A DNA stretch of 64,000 bases from Cladocopium goreaui. Its lineage: Eukaryota > Sar > Dinophyceae > Suessiales > Symbiodiniaceae. A program made the translations under genes and the position numbers. The stretch is from assembly GCA_947184155.2 (NCBI GenBank), contig CAMXCT020001123.1, forward strand, positions 62,001 through 126,000, in the 5' to 3' direction. Below are positions 48,410 to 59,860 of this stretch, one piece after another. Position 1 is the stretch's first letter; every line of letters starts with the position of its first letter. The notes beneath the pieces were generated by a model that did not search any database, was not told where the DNA came from, and was given only the letters and a program-made list of their open reading frames with translations.

Positions 48410-50149
48410 ATTCGCTAGGCCGACCAGTCCCAAGACTCCAAGGCACGGAGCCAAAGGAGGAGAAAAACCGTGAGCTCCGAGAGGTTGATACATTCACCTG
48501 GGAACTCTTGGATGACTTGGGATGACTTGGATGGGGCCATGGGCTCCACACACATGGTGGATTCTCTCTGTCCGATAAAAAGGAGCCACACATGGTGACA
48601 TGGTGCATATCGAGCTAGAACTTTTCAGATAATGGCGATATCCACTGATTCTTGTAATGGATCGGAGTAACACGTGATGTAATGATGTGGGTGATATAAC
48701 CCGATGGTTATACAGTACCCTAGCCTTGGTTTGCAAATATATGGCGGGTACTTTCTGGGAATCTCCCGTGGCAATGTCAAAATGCCTATTTCTTGGATGA
48801 TCCAGAAATTCATCTGAAAATGAAGAACTTTGCTTGCCATGCTGGATTACCAAAGGGTGGTACCTCAGGTCTTCATCCACTAATATCCCAGTAGCTAGGG
48901 GTTCTATCATGTTACATCACTTATCAGTATATTTCCTAGCTGCAAATATGAAGGTCGGGATCATCATCTCAGGATGGCAAGATAGGAAAATATGAATGGA
49001 CAACGAAATCACCTAAAAAATCCTATCATTGGATGATAACCATTGGATAATAGGAAAATATGGATGGTTATCCTCCAATGATTTAATCCCCGTGGTCATT
49101 CCTCCAATGATTTAACCCGTCATGGCTGAACCCCACGTAGATTTCCATGCTTCCAGGGTGCCAGCTTCACGATCTTGGCCCAGCTGAGAGGAAAATTTCC
49201 CCCAGAACCTCAGGCTATTCGCAAGCAGTTTCAGGGTAGGTGGGTATTCTGATGTGTGTCATTTTTTGTTTGCAGATTTCTCCAAATTTCTCCAGTCGTA
49301 TTGGCAGTGCACTTACAAACACTTTTCAGCCATGCCGACATAGGGTTGAGAAAAATATCAAGTCTCAAAATCTCTAAAACATGTGGAGGCCAAAATCGTC
49401 TTGGATATTCTTGGCAACAATGCGTAGATTGCGGAAAACCATGATGATGATATTCCAGCAAAGACTGGTGGGTGGGGCCCCGCAAACCTCATCTAATCAT
49501 GGGAATAACAAGAGCTTCCCCTACCCCAAAGGTCCAAAGGTGATACCTCCACTGCGGTGTTAACCAGCAACAAACGATCTTCCCAGGCCGAGGGGCTTTG
49601 GCACCTTGGATCTCAACTGCAGGGACTGAACCTTCCAGCACTGGCAGGTGGATCTTCACCCCCCAAAATGTGGAAATGATCTCAATATCATCCAGGAAAC
49701 TGACATATCGAAAAATCACCATGCGTAAATCATGTTCCAAACGGGAAAGAACCATGGATTCCATATCAAGGGTTACAGTTTACCGGGGGACGGGATAGCC
49801 CCAATAAGGATTGATGATGGCTTTGTACGAAGCACCACCAGTACAGTACCAGCGCAGTACCAGTCGCATCAACATCACAAGGTGCATAATATTGCATATA
49901 ATTTCACTCTTGAAACATTCCTGACACTATATACACATACGCATACACACAAATATATATATATATAATATATATCTCTCACTCTATCTCTATCTATTTT
50001 GTCTTAATATAACTACTGTATATGATATAATTTCACCATATGGGTGTGTCTGGAAATGGCCTATGTAAACCATTTAGTCGGACAATCGATCCGACGGCCT
50101 CCGCATAGAGCGTCGCCATGGGAAGCTCCTGGCCTCCAGCGGCCTGCAT
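48410..50149 (-). CDS. Unidentified minus-strand gene, 5' exons
   Basis: A likely first exon runs 50149-50071: ATG, MQAAGGQELPMATLYAEAVG, 79 bases, donor AATG|GTTTAC. Further minus islands: about 49715-49570 (contains VKIHLPVLEGSVPAVEIQGA), 49442-49375 (MVFRNLRIVAKNIQDDFGLH), 49200-49140 (FPLSWAKIVKLAPWKHG) and 48500-48420 (ECINLSELTVFLLLWLRALE). They lie upstream of the ankyrin gene on the same strand and could be its N-terminal part or a separate gene. No domain is recognised and phases are unresolved. Confidence 0.35.
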
Positions 50150-50189
50150 CGTGCAGCGGGCTAGTAGCGTTTATATTATACACACACAA

Positions 50190-50225
<36 letters not shown>

Positions 50226-50639
50226 GTGTAATTATAGATATATTTATATATATATATACTGTGACAGATGTATATATTATATATATTACTGATATATGTA
50301 TACTGTAAATATATGTAAATATATATATATATGTATGTATATTACTGGCATATGTAAAATCGAAGGAAGTTTCGAAGTCAAACTTCCGACAATATGGACA
50401 GATGGAAAAGCAGAGGTGGGAAGAGTCAAAGAGGAGAAGAGCCGAATAGAGAGAAGATCAGAGAAGAGAAAGAGTGAGAAGAAAGAAGATGCAGGCGCGC
50501 GAAAAGGTAGAAGAGTCGCGATTCACGTTTTTTTCCAATGATTTGTGGCTCCGGAGGGTCAAAAAGTAGGCTCGCCAAAGCTGCGGGTGCGGAGTTATGT
50601 GGTCAGATGAGAGATGAAAAGTTGCACGCCGTTGTGGCG

Positions 50640-50935
50640 CGAAGCATATTTCCAAGTCCAAATGTCGAACGCACACCAACATCGGACCACTTTTGGAAGC
50701 TGAGATGTCGAAAAAGTGCTAAGCACATGTCCAGGTCAAAATGTAGAAAACACACCACGCTCGGACCACTTTTGGAAGTTGACATGTCGAAAAAGTGCAC
50801 TCCCTTGTGGCACGAAGCACATTAGCACTTTTGGAAGTTGACACGTCGAAAAAATGGCGCGAAGCAGCTTTCCGAGTCAAAATGTTAAACACACTACATG
50901 CTCGGACCACTTTTGAAGGTTTAGATGTGTTGGCG
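50640..50935. repeat. About 80-bp tandem repeat (CGGACCACTTTTGGAAG)
   Basis: Four imperfect units marked by the GGACCACTTTTGGAAG and ATGTCGAAAAAGTG blocks, with anchors near 50682, 50761, 50820 (truncated) and 50902. First block of a 5-kb cluster of unrelated tandem repeats. Confidence 0.8.
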
Positions 50936-51024
50936 TGGCAGGCGCAAGGTATTCTACACCTTGCCAAAAGTGAGGGAAAAAAAAGTGAGGGTTTTGTAGC
51001 AATTTCAGCTACAACCACAAGTAT

Positions 51025-51640
51025 ACTACACTACACCTAAACCTACAACTACAACTACACTACATCACACTACACTACACTACACTACACTGCACTACAC
51101 TACACTGCACTAATTACATTACACTACACTACACTACACATCACTACACGACACTCCACTCCACTCCACCACACTGCACGAACTACAACCACTGCACTCC
51201 ACTTCACTACACTACACTCAATTGCACTACACCACAACTACAACCACAACTGCAACTACAACAGCCACAACAACTACAACTACACTACATTACACTACAC
51301 TACACTAATTGCATTGCACCACACTAACTACATTACATTACACTACACTACACTACACTAACTACAACTACAACGACAACGGCAACTACAACTACACTAC
51401 ATTACACTACGCTACACTCCACTACACGACACTGCGCCACAACACACCGCACCACACTACAATACACTAGGCTAGACTAGACTATCTAGACTAGACTACA
51501 CTACAGCACACTACACTACATTACATTGCGCTACATTCATTACACCACACCACAACTACAACTGCAACTGCACCACACTAATTACACTTCACTACAGCTA
51601 CAACTCCACTCCACTACATTACAACTACAACTACAGCTGC
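51025..51640. repeat. (CTACA)n pentanucleotide satellite
   Basis: About 600 bp dominated by ACTAC/ACTACA units with interspersed CAACTACAAC and CCACAC variants. Long open frames through it are a by-product of the period. Confidence 0.9.
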
Positions 51641-51840
51641 GCCTGCATCCAGCAGTTGTGGGTGAGGTGACCACTGCAACCATGGCAACCACTCCAAAAA
51701 ACACAACTCCAACCACCTTTCGGTCCATTAGTGGATTTGCTCTGCCATCCGTCATTCGCAACAACCAACCTCTCCTATCGGTTTCCTGTTTTTGAAACTT
51801 CCGCCACCGCCTTGTGTGGTCATTTAGAATTGTGAGGCTT

Positions 51841-52200
51841 GACCTTGATGAAGGGTGGTGTGAGTGGCTACATCACATAACAATACATCACAAAAGAATT
51901 GACCTTGATGAAGGGCGGTGTGAGACTTTACATCAAATAACAATACATCACAAAAGAATTGACCTTGATGAAGGGCGGTGTGAGACTTTACATCAAATAA
52001 CAATACATCACAAAAGAATTGACCTTGATGAAGGGCGGTGTGAGACTTTACATCAAATAACAATACATCACAAAAGAATTGACCTTGATGAAGGGCGGTG
52101 TGAGACTTTACATCAAATAACAATACATCACAAAAGAATTGACCTTGATGAAGGGCGGTGTGTGACTTTACACTACATAACAATACATCACAAAAGAAAT
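51841..52200. repeat. 60-bp tandem repeat, six units
   Basis: Units start at 51841, 51901, 51961, 52021, 52081 and 52141 with GACCTTGATGAAGGG; the middle four are identical and the outer two diverged. Both strands stay open because 60 is a multiple of three: plus gives a 20-residue unit containing IDLDEGRCETLHQITIHHKR, minus a unit containing ALHQGQFFCDVLL. Translation is not supported by any other evidence. Confidence 0.95.
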
Positions 52201-52203
52201 GAC

Positions 52204-52865
52204 CTGCATGAACGTTGCATGGGGCTTGTGTTGGGGAGGAAGCCGGAGCACGAAACCTTGTGTTTTTCCGTGTCAAGTGGCTGCAGCCGATGATGAAAGG
52301 TACCTCCTGTGTGCGGCGGTTGCGGCTGTGGTCGGTTTGCCTTTCTTTTTGCCGCATTGTAAGGGTGGCTTCAAGCTGCTTTGGGTGTGCTTCCGCGTGC
52401 GTAGTTATAGGGTGCTGTGGAATCTGTGGTTGCAGATCGCATTGGAATGGCTGCATGATTGTTGTCATCTGGCGTTGCCATGTGCGTAGATACGTGCAGG
52501 TTTGCGACGTGATGCTGCAAAACGCATTGTAATGGCTGCATGAATGTTGCATGGGGTTTGTGTTGGGGAGGAAGCCGGAGCACGAAACCTTGTGTTTTTC
52601 CGTGTCAAGTGGCTGCAGCCGATGATGAAAGGTACCTCCGTGCGGCGGTTGCGGCTGCGGTCGGTTTGCCTTTTTTTTTTGCCGCATTGTAAGGGTGGCT
52701 TCAAGCTGCTTTGGGTGTGCTTGTGCGTGCGTAGTTATAGGGTGCTGTGGAATCTGTGGTTGCAGATCTTATTGGAATGGCTGCAGGATTGTTGTCATCT
52801 GGTGTTGCCATGTGCGTAGATATGTGCAGGTTTGCGACGTGATGCTGCAACACGCATTGTAATGG
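52204..52865. repeat. About 330-bp tandem duplication
   Basis: Two consecutive copies (52204-52535 and 52536-52865) beginning CTGCATGAA(C/T)GTTGCATGGG, about 95% alike by eye, with a small deletion near 52638 and a T-run expansion near 52671. A third copy starts at 52866 and soon decays. Confidence 0.85.
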
Positions 52866-53099
52866 CTGTGTCAAGGTTGCTTGGCACCGCGGCTGCATGC
52901 GTAATACTATTCTCTTTTGCAGCTGGACATCGTAAATAGTGATGGAGTGGCTGCATCAAGGCTGCGACAGTGATTTGTCAGCAGATTTTCTCAATTTTGG
53001 CGCTAGTAATTTTCCTTATAAAATCATTTGAAAAGTACTTCAAAATCGTCTTTTTTCGCTTTCGCGTCGAGATCCGGTTTTGGAGCTGCGATTTTTGTT

Positions 53100-53615
53100 G
53101 TGATTATGTACAAGAAAGCTTCTCTGTGTAAAAACTTCTTCCTGTAAAAGCTTGCTGTGTGTAAAAGCTTCTCTGTATGTAAGTGTTCTGTGTGTAAACG
53201 CTTGCTGTGTGTGAAAGCTTGCTGTGAGTAAAAGCTTCTCTGTGTAAAAGCTTGTTGCGTGTAAAAGCTTCTGTGTGTAAAAGCTTCCCTGTTTAAAAAG
53301 CTTGCTGTGTGTAAAAGCTTCAACTGTCAAAGAACTTGCTGCGTGTAAAAGCTTTCTTTGTACACGCTTTGTATCACAAAGTAGTACTGGGAAGTGCTTC
53401 GCGCAAGCTTCGTAGTACAAAGTAGTATATACTAGGAAGTAGTTTGTGCAAGCTTTGTAGTTCAAAGTAGTACTGGGACGTGCTTTGTGCAAGTCTTGTA
53501 GTACAAAGTAGTACTGGGAAGTAGTTTGTGCAAACTTTGTAGGTAGTACAAAGTAGTGCTGCGAAATGCTTTGTGCAAGCTTTGTAGTACAAAGTAGTGC
53601 TGGGAAGTGCTATCA
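53100..53615. repeat. Two adjoining tandem repeats (18-bp AAAGCTT unit; about 50-bp AAGTAGTACTGGG unit)
   Basis: To about 53360 a GTGTGTAAAAGCTTGCT-like unit of 16-18 bp repeats about fourteen times, rich in HindIII-type AAGCTT. From there a 46-57-bp unit (GTGCAAGCTTTGTAGTACAA, then GTACTGGGAAGT) repeats about five times. Stray single copies of the second unit occur near 54470 and 54975. Confidence 0.85.
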
Positions 53616-54115
53616 GACCTTGCGACTTCTTTCGGTTTGCAATCGGTTTCGAATTGCTGGATCTTCATGCGCTCAGCAACGTGAGCGCTGGTTCGACAGC
53701 TACGAATGCTGTTGTGCTGCAGAGCGCTAACCTTAGAAACTTGCTGCAACGCAAAGTCGAAGAGGAGGGAAATTTGGAGTCGCAAAACTTGATGATTGAC
53801 ATTGGCTTCGAAGAAATGGCATATCTCAAGCACAGTTTGAAGATTGCATTGCATGTCTACGATGCGTTGCAAAATTCACGGTGCTTCGCGTGCAGACGAA
53901 GTATCCCAACCGAGGAGCGCAGGAATATCGGCTTGGGTTACTTCAAATATGGACCCTGCGCTCTTTGTAACTGTTCGCACGGAACAGGACGATACGCTGC
54001 GGCTTGCCGAGCAGGTGCAGAATGTCGTTTGTCGCAAGCAGATGCAGCTTGGGTCCGCAATGTCATTGCGGATAGTGAAAACTGTTTGCCTGATTTGCTT
54101 CGTGAAGTGCCATGA
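53597..54115 (+). CDS. Possible plus-strand coding region, unidentified
   Basis: A 172-codon open frame whose first residues overlap the preceding repeat. From about 53660 the sequence is non-repetitive and GC-balanced, with a product containing NLRNLLQRKVEEEGNLESQN and a Cys-rich end. A second plus frame is open over 53844-54152, so the reading is uncertain. No family is recognised. Confidence 0.25.
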   Translation: MLGSAIRPCDFFRFAIGFELLDLHALSNVSAGSTATNAVVLQSANLRNLLQRKVEEEGNLESQNLMIDIGFEEMAYLKHSLKIALHVYDALQNSRCFACRRSIPTEERRNIGLGYFKYGPCALCNCSHGTGRYAAACRAGAECRLSQADAAWVRNVIADSENCLPDLLREVP

Positions 54116-54626
54116 CGGGCAACCAGGCTGCCAACAAGTGTTTGCGGATTAAGCTGTCCAGCCTTTCGTGCCAATGCGGGCCGAAAGAGCTGCCAAAACC
54201 TAGACCAAGTGCAGCGCGGAAAAACAATGCAGCTGTTGACCTTGGACCGCGTGAGTCTGATTGACAGATAACAACTACACCATGTTTACAATAAGTTGTC
54301 TTGATGAAAGGTGGCTCAGGTGTACAGTATACCACAAGCTTCACCTAACCGGGGTGTACAATATAGAAAGCGTGTGCGCAGAAGATTCTGTTTGTTAGCA
54401 TTTTTTTGGGCATACATAAGAATTGAGATGAGTTACGAAGAGGTGAGATGAGGTGAAAAGTGTTTCTTCAAGTACTACTGGGGAGTACTCTGTGCAAGCT
54501 GTGTAAAGTGCATCTGCGTCTCAAGCTTTCTGACGTGCAGAAAAACCGAGATGAGTTGAGACTAGCTCCGGTGAGATGAGAAAGTTTGAGATGCGCTCGG
54601 ATGACATGAAAATAGCCAAGAAGAAC

Positions 54627-54733
54627 TTACCCTCTGGTAAATTAACATAGACCCTGAAAATGACCAATTTATAGTGGAAACTAGTCTTCCAACCCCTATC
54701 TGGCAGGGTCTATGTTAATTTACTGGAGGGTAT
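54627..54733. mobile_element. Palindromic TA-flanked element, outlying copy
   Basis: About 105 bp from TTACCCTCTGGTAAATTAAC to GTTAATTTACTGGAGGGTA, the same family as the ankyrin-intron copies. It lies in the satellite cluster about 12 kb from the nearest of them, so the family is dispersed and not a local duplication. Confidence 0.8.
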
Positions 54734-54779
54734 CTGACATATGGGAAGACATGAAATGAGATGAGAAGATCTCAGATGA

Positions 54780-55400
54780 GATGAGTTGAGATGAAGTGCA
54801 AGTGTGCAGTGTGGAGTGTGGGGTGTGAAGGGGAAGTGTGAGGACAGTGTTTGCTTCACGTTGCATTGCACCGGGATCGCGCGCGGGTCATGTTCTTGGA
54901 CAGCAGCACTGCAAAAGCTTCGCACAAAGCACGCACGCATGGGCCTGGCTGGCGCACGGCGCCTGCAAGTTCCTTCGTAGTAGTACTGGGAAGTGGTTCA
55001 TGAAAGCGTAGATGACATATGAGAAGAGATGAGAAGAGATGAGCTGGGATAAGGTGAGAAGAGCTCAGATGAGATGAAGTGTGGAGTGTGGAGAGTGCAG
55101 TGTGAAGTGTGGGGCGTGAAGAGTGCAGTGTGAAGTGTGGAGTGTGAAGTGTGAAGTGTGGAGTGTGAAGGAAGCAGTGAGAAGTGAGAAGTGTGAAGTG
55201 TGGACTGTGAAGTGTGAAGTGTGAAGTGTGGAGTGTGAAGAAAGCAGTGAGAAGTGAGAAGTGTGGAGTCTTAAGAGTGCAGTGTGAAGTGAAGTGTGGA
55301 GTGCGAAGCGTGCAGTGTGAAGTGTGAAGTGGGGAGTGTGAAGTGTGTAGTGTGGAGTGTGAAGACCGCAATGAGAAGTGTGAAGTGCGAAGTGGAGCTT
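54780..55400. repeat. GTGTGAAGTG-type satellite
   Basis: About 600 bp (interrupted at 54860-55075) of a short degenerate unit mixing GTGTGAAGTG and GTGTGGAGTG. The interruption at 54870-55000 contains GCACGCACGCATGGGC, which recurs at 55440-55460 (GCACGCACGCACGGGC), so a larger block was duplicated around the satellite. Confidence 0.85.
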
Positions 55401-55479
55401 CAAATGTGACATGTGAAACAAGACACCACTTTCGCAGAGTGCACGCACGCACGGGCTTGGCTGGCGCACGGCGCATCCA

Positions 55480-56490
55480 AGTTCTGTAGATGAGAAAGTT
55501 CTTATATATCCTTAAGGCAACTTCCGCGCCGCCTCGTGCGGGTACTACTGGTAATACTACTTACATATATACATTTATATATATATATTTATATATATAT
55601 ATATATTTATATATATATTAGCCATGATATATGAGCATACAATAGTATATATCAGTACACTATGATATCTCTATTGCCATAATATGTATATAGAATAATT
55701 ACGCTATGATATCTGACGTATGCTGTAATTCGATGTAGTTTTATCATATATAATATATCATATATCATATATCTGTATAGTGTAAAAATTGAGGCTGAGG
55801 CTAACGGATAATACACCATGTTCAAGATCGGCCCATGCCCGAGCTTGAACCTCAAAGTGGTCCAACATGACGTCACCTAAACAGGAGAAGCAAATAGAAG
55901 CGGTTGAAATAGCGCGCCTGGAAACAAAAATGTACGTAATTGAAAAATCATCAAAAGACCCGGGAACCATGAAAAGTAGCTCCTTTTGAACAACTTGCCA
56001 ACTATTCTTTTAAGAAAATTCGGCAATTCAAGACCATGTAAAACTCATTTGAAGAAAACTCATGGTTTCTTCCCATATTACTAGTAACGTATTATTAATT
56101 ATTATTATATACATTATATAATCATATGTAACCACTATATGACACCCATAATTCCTGATCTGCCCAGACTCAGCTACGGACGCAACTCCTCCAGTTCGGC
56201 TGTCACAGAGCTGCCCAAGACGGTCCTAGAATCTGCGGATGTGCATCCCTTGAATCGTAACTGGGATCTAGTACATTCTAGTACCATATAGTATCCATCT
56301 AGTTATATATATATAGTTAAATGTTGATATATGTTAATATAGTTGTGAGATTCACAATCAATCGGGATTGGTGCATCCATTTGCCACTTGGGAAAGATCT
56401 GATATATTGTTGCATCATTTTGGGGACCCCTATGAGCCCAGAATGACTGAGTTCTTCCATCAGGGTATTCCTGGCATGTAGCCCCACTAG
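55480..56490. other. No gene recognised
   Basis: AT-rich DNA with TA/TATATTT microsatellite at about 55560-55640, ending at the stop codon of the DENND6 gene. Nothing with coding character was seen. Confidence 0.5.
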
Positions 56491-56498
56491 GGATTGAG

Positions 56499-58726
56499 TT
56501 ACCAGGCGAAGCCCTGGTGTTGGGAAAACCAGTCCTTGCAAACAGTCCTTTCATCAGCGACCCCACTGCAACTCGCACTTTCGTCGCTGGGTGAAACTGC
56601 ACCTGCTGAGTCTTTGTCATTCAGGTGCTGCTTGGCCAATTCCTTCGTTAACCAAGGCTGAAAGTTGATGCCGTTGATGAAGCGGTCATATAGCAATTGG
56701 CAGTCTGCCCGAGGCAACTGCGAAAAAGGACCCACTGGCTGCAGGGATGCCAAAAAGGATTCTTCGTTGAAGGCTTCTGGTCCCTTCAACAGCTTCAAAT
56801 GTGGCAGGAAGGGGCGCAGAAACGCCAAGGTGAGCTCATAGAAATAGCGCCTGGCCATCTGATCCTTGTCCTCATCACAGGGTGTTTCCAAAAGAGCCAG
56901 AAACTGTTCATCCGGCTGCATGATGAGACGCTCATCATGCTGATCATCCATGATACTTCCCCAGGGTTTGGTACCTTTCACTTTGGGCAGCGGCTCCCTC
57001 CGAAGTCGTTGCAGCCGTTCCCCCTGGGGACTTTCCAGTAGAACTTGGTGATGCGCCTCAGGCAGTGGAAGCGTACCGCCGTGCAGCGGGCGGAGAAGCA
57101 GGCCAGTGGGGAAACGGGCCCAGAGTTGCATGATCATTGGATTGGTGACCCCGAAAATGGCAGCCTGACTGCTGATTGCGTTGCTTTGAACGCAATTGCG
57201 ATAGTATTCGAAATCACCATCATAGATGGTGAAGTAGGGTCGGTAATCCCCCATATATTCCACCGGCGAAATCAGAGAAGTCACTACCAATACAGCCCCC
57301 GCCACCCTGGTGGGATAATCTGGAGAGAATATGACCAAAGGCTCACCACATAATGCCACCTCCCACAGTGGCCACAAGCAGCTGCTGAGTGGAGCAAAGG
57401 CGGAATATGGCTGGCATTGCCCTGAAGGCCCTGGTGGTATGGTAGTCAACCCCAGCTGGTCAGCCACAAAATCCAATTCCTCCGCGGCAAGCGAGGCCCA
57501 TGCCGCCGCAGCGCCGGCGCGGGCGCGCTGCTGCTGCTGCTGCTTGCTGCGTGACCCAGTGGACCAGGCGGCAGTACACGACCAACCGGGTTCATGCGCC
57601 GGAGATGAAGCTGTGAGCAAGTTTCCATTGGCTGTAGCAAACTGAGTGGCACCAGGAGGGCAGAAGTCCAGGATGCCGCCAAGCAAAGGCAGTGTCATCA
57701 TCTTGGTGGAGCTTGGACTTGGTGGATTTGGCCATTCTGCCATGGCTTGCACAGCTTTCTGCAGGAGCTCGCGAAAAGGCAAATGCTGTAATTGACCTAG
57801 TCGCATCACTAGTGTTGCCCATAAGGACAAGAAACTGTGCTGCGAAACCACCACCAGGCTGCGTTGACTGCATTTTCGTTTGCTGGCCTCATCAGGTTGC
57901 CTGGGCGGTAGTTTCGACGGATTCTAGAAAAATCCAAAAAAAAACGAGTCTGATGATGATACCTTTTTCTGGGATGGCACACAAATCAAACAATAAATCA
58001 GGAAATTATATAAAACAAAAAAAATGAATCATCTTGAATCCACCAAGCAGCTGTTGAAAGGATGAGGCTGCATAGTAGAACCCATCTTCTCGTTTGGGTC
58101 CTCCACAGGGACTGCGGCCTGTCCTCGACACGCCCCGCGAGGCGCCGCTGCCGCGCCGGAAGCGCAGCGGAAACACGGCGCTTTCCACAGCGGAGCGGCT
58201 GGGGCCGAAATCCGGGAAGGCCAAGTAGCGGAGCAGCTGTCGATCTTCATCAGCTAAGCTGTCAGCTGGAAACTCCAGCTCTAGCCTAGAGCTTAGCCCG
58301 ATCCAACTGCCCGAAAAAACCATGCCCCAAAAAAAGAATGTCATGGACATAAAATAGACTTCAAAGGCAAATAATTTGATTTCACTACAATGCACGTTTG
58401 CCCAGTAGATGCCATGGTTCTATTATATAAAATTTCTCAAGTGGAGAGGAGAGTCTCAATATTTTATCCTGCATCAAAAATAATATAATATATATATATA
58501 TATAATATGTTAAAAATATTAGACATATTTAAAAAACATTCATATTTAAACACAATAAACCATGATATTGATTAAACCCATGCAGACAACAAAAAATCTT
58601 GCCCTCAGCAGTGCTCAGCAGCCGCTGTCCTTGCTCCAAATCAAAGACACAAACGCAGAAGCACCGAGCCCAGCGCTGGAAGGCCGTCACGGTCTCGGGC
58701 GCCACGCTCTCGGGCTCCGGGTCCAT
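56499..58726 (-). CDS. DENND6-like Rab guanine-nucleotide exchange factor
   Basis: Three minus-strand exons join into an uninterrupted 580-residue protein: 58726-58623 (ATG, RWARCFCVCVFDLEQGQ), 58285-58049 (LELEFPADSL, RYLAFPDFG) and 57900-56499 (SLVVVSQHSFLSLW, LWEVALCGEPLVIFSPD, DYRPYFTIYD, IFGVTNPMIMQLW, stop TAA). Lengths of 104, 237 and 1402 bases close all phases with GC donors and AG|G acceptors. Order, spacing and total length (about 600 residues in animals) match DENND6. DENN proteins activate Rab GTPases; animal DENND6A acts on Rab14 in endosomal recycling. A Gln/Arg/Ala-rich insert (about residues 205-225 of the model) comes from CAG-like repetition at 57510-57540. The conserved DENN core looks intact. 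Confidence 0.9.
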
Positions 58727-59319
58727 GCGGGGCGCATGGCGCCAGGGAGAAATGGCTGGAGATTGTGCTGAAAAAAAATGGGAACCAAAAATGCTGTCGA
58801 AGATGTGGAGTGTGCGAAGATCTGGAATATGCGAGAATCTCAATTTACAAACTTTCAAGTGCAGCATCGCTTCGATCTGAAATGTCACCTCTAAACTAAA
58901 ACATCTTAAGACATGCAGATTGAGCGATGCCAGCCGTTGGAAGTACATTGCTAACTCACACCAAATCCACCAGTTGAAGGCTGAAATCAGCCAACAATGG
59001 GAAACAATACAAATCCCTTCCCCAATGTTATAGATGTTATAGTCATTTATAGTCCATATGGGTCCCAGGAATAGATCCATGCCCATGCATGACAATAATG
59101 AACCATGATTCAGTTTCCATTCCATCTGGCCTCCGAGATAGCCGCCATCTAGCTGTAGCTGATCCTGCGACCTGAGGCCGGTGAACATGACTTTTGTATA
59201 CTTTTGTGGTCTCCTTTGGAAAATCTCTATGGGACAAGAACAATGGACCAAGATGGACCAAGATGGACCAAGATCCAACACGAACATCCACGAAACACCC
59301 ACCCCATCGACCCCTGTCT

Positions 59320-59465
59320 GCGCTATTCTCCAAAGGCTTTCTGTTGGAATTTCTGGAGCTGGAGTGTCTGCTCGCATCCCAGATGGAGCCGAATACTCTT
59401 GCTGTACTTGGCCAACATGCCGCTGCTGCGAAGATTGGGAAGAGGATCACAATGATCAACTCTGA
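59320..59465 (+). CDS. Possible exon, strand uncertain
   Basis: The plus frame (contains MEPNTLAVLGQHAAAAKIGK) is preceded by TCCAAAG and ends at a GT donor (TCTGAG|GTAGGA), so it reads like an internal exon. The minus strand is also open here. It lies between the DENND6 gene and the 296-residue gene, both on minus. Confidence 0.2.
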
Positions 59466-59860
59466 GGTAGGAAATCAACTTCTCGCCCTCTGGCAATCAA
59501 ACATGGCTGGCGGGGAAACCCACTACAAATTGGCATTTCAACATCTATTTCAATGGGAAAATCATCTACATATGGGGGCACATGTGATCATGTGTTTCCA
59601 AGTCGGCGGCATTTCATACCTCACAGTGCCGATCCCTGATCCAACACATCAAAATTTCCCGACACAGCGCCACATTCTGGCAGGACAGGGCCCAGGGGTG
59701 TTCTCACGAGCGGTGGCTTTAAGAAAGTATGAAACCAACTCCCGCACCCTGACTGTACAAAAAAAAGATGTGTTTCGCAGAACTACCCTTTACATCGCTT
59801 TACAAGTCTGCGAGGTATCAAATTATTCCATTGCAACATGCTGCAACAAAGTGCAACTCC

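Noticed and set aside
50640..55400. CRISPR-like array
   Set aside because: Units are directly adjoining and of several unrelated lengths, without unique spacers of constant size or cas genes; the sequence is eukaryotic in character.
55065..55476. Long Thr/Ser/His/Phe-rich minus-strand frames
   Set aside because: Produced by the GTGTGAAGTG satellite; composition is pure repeat.
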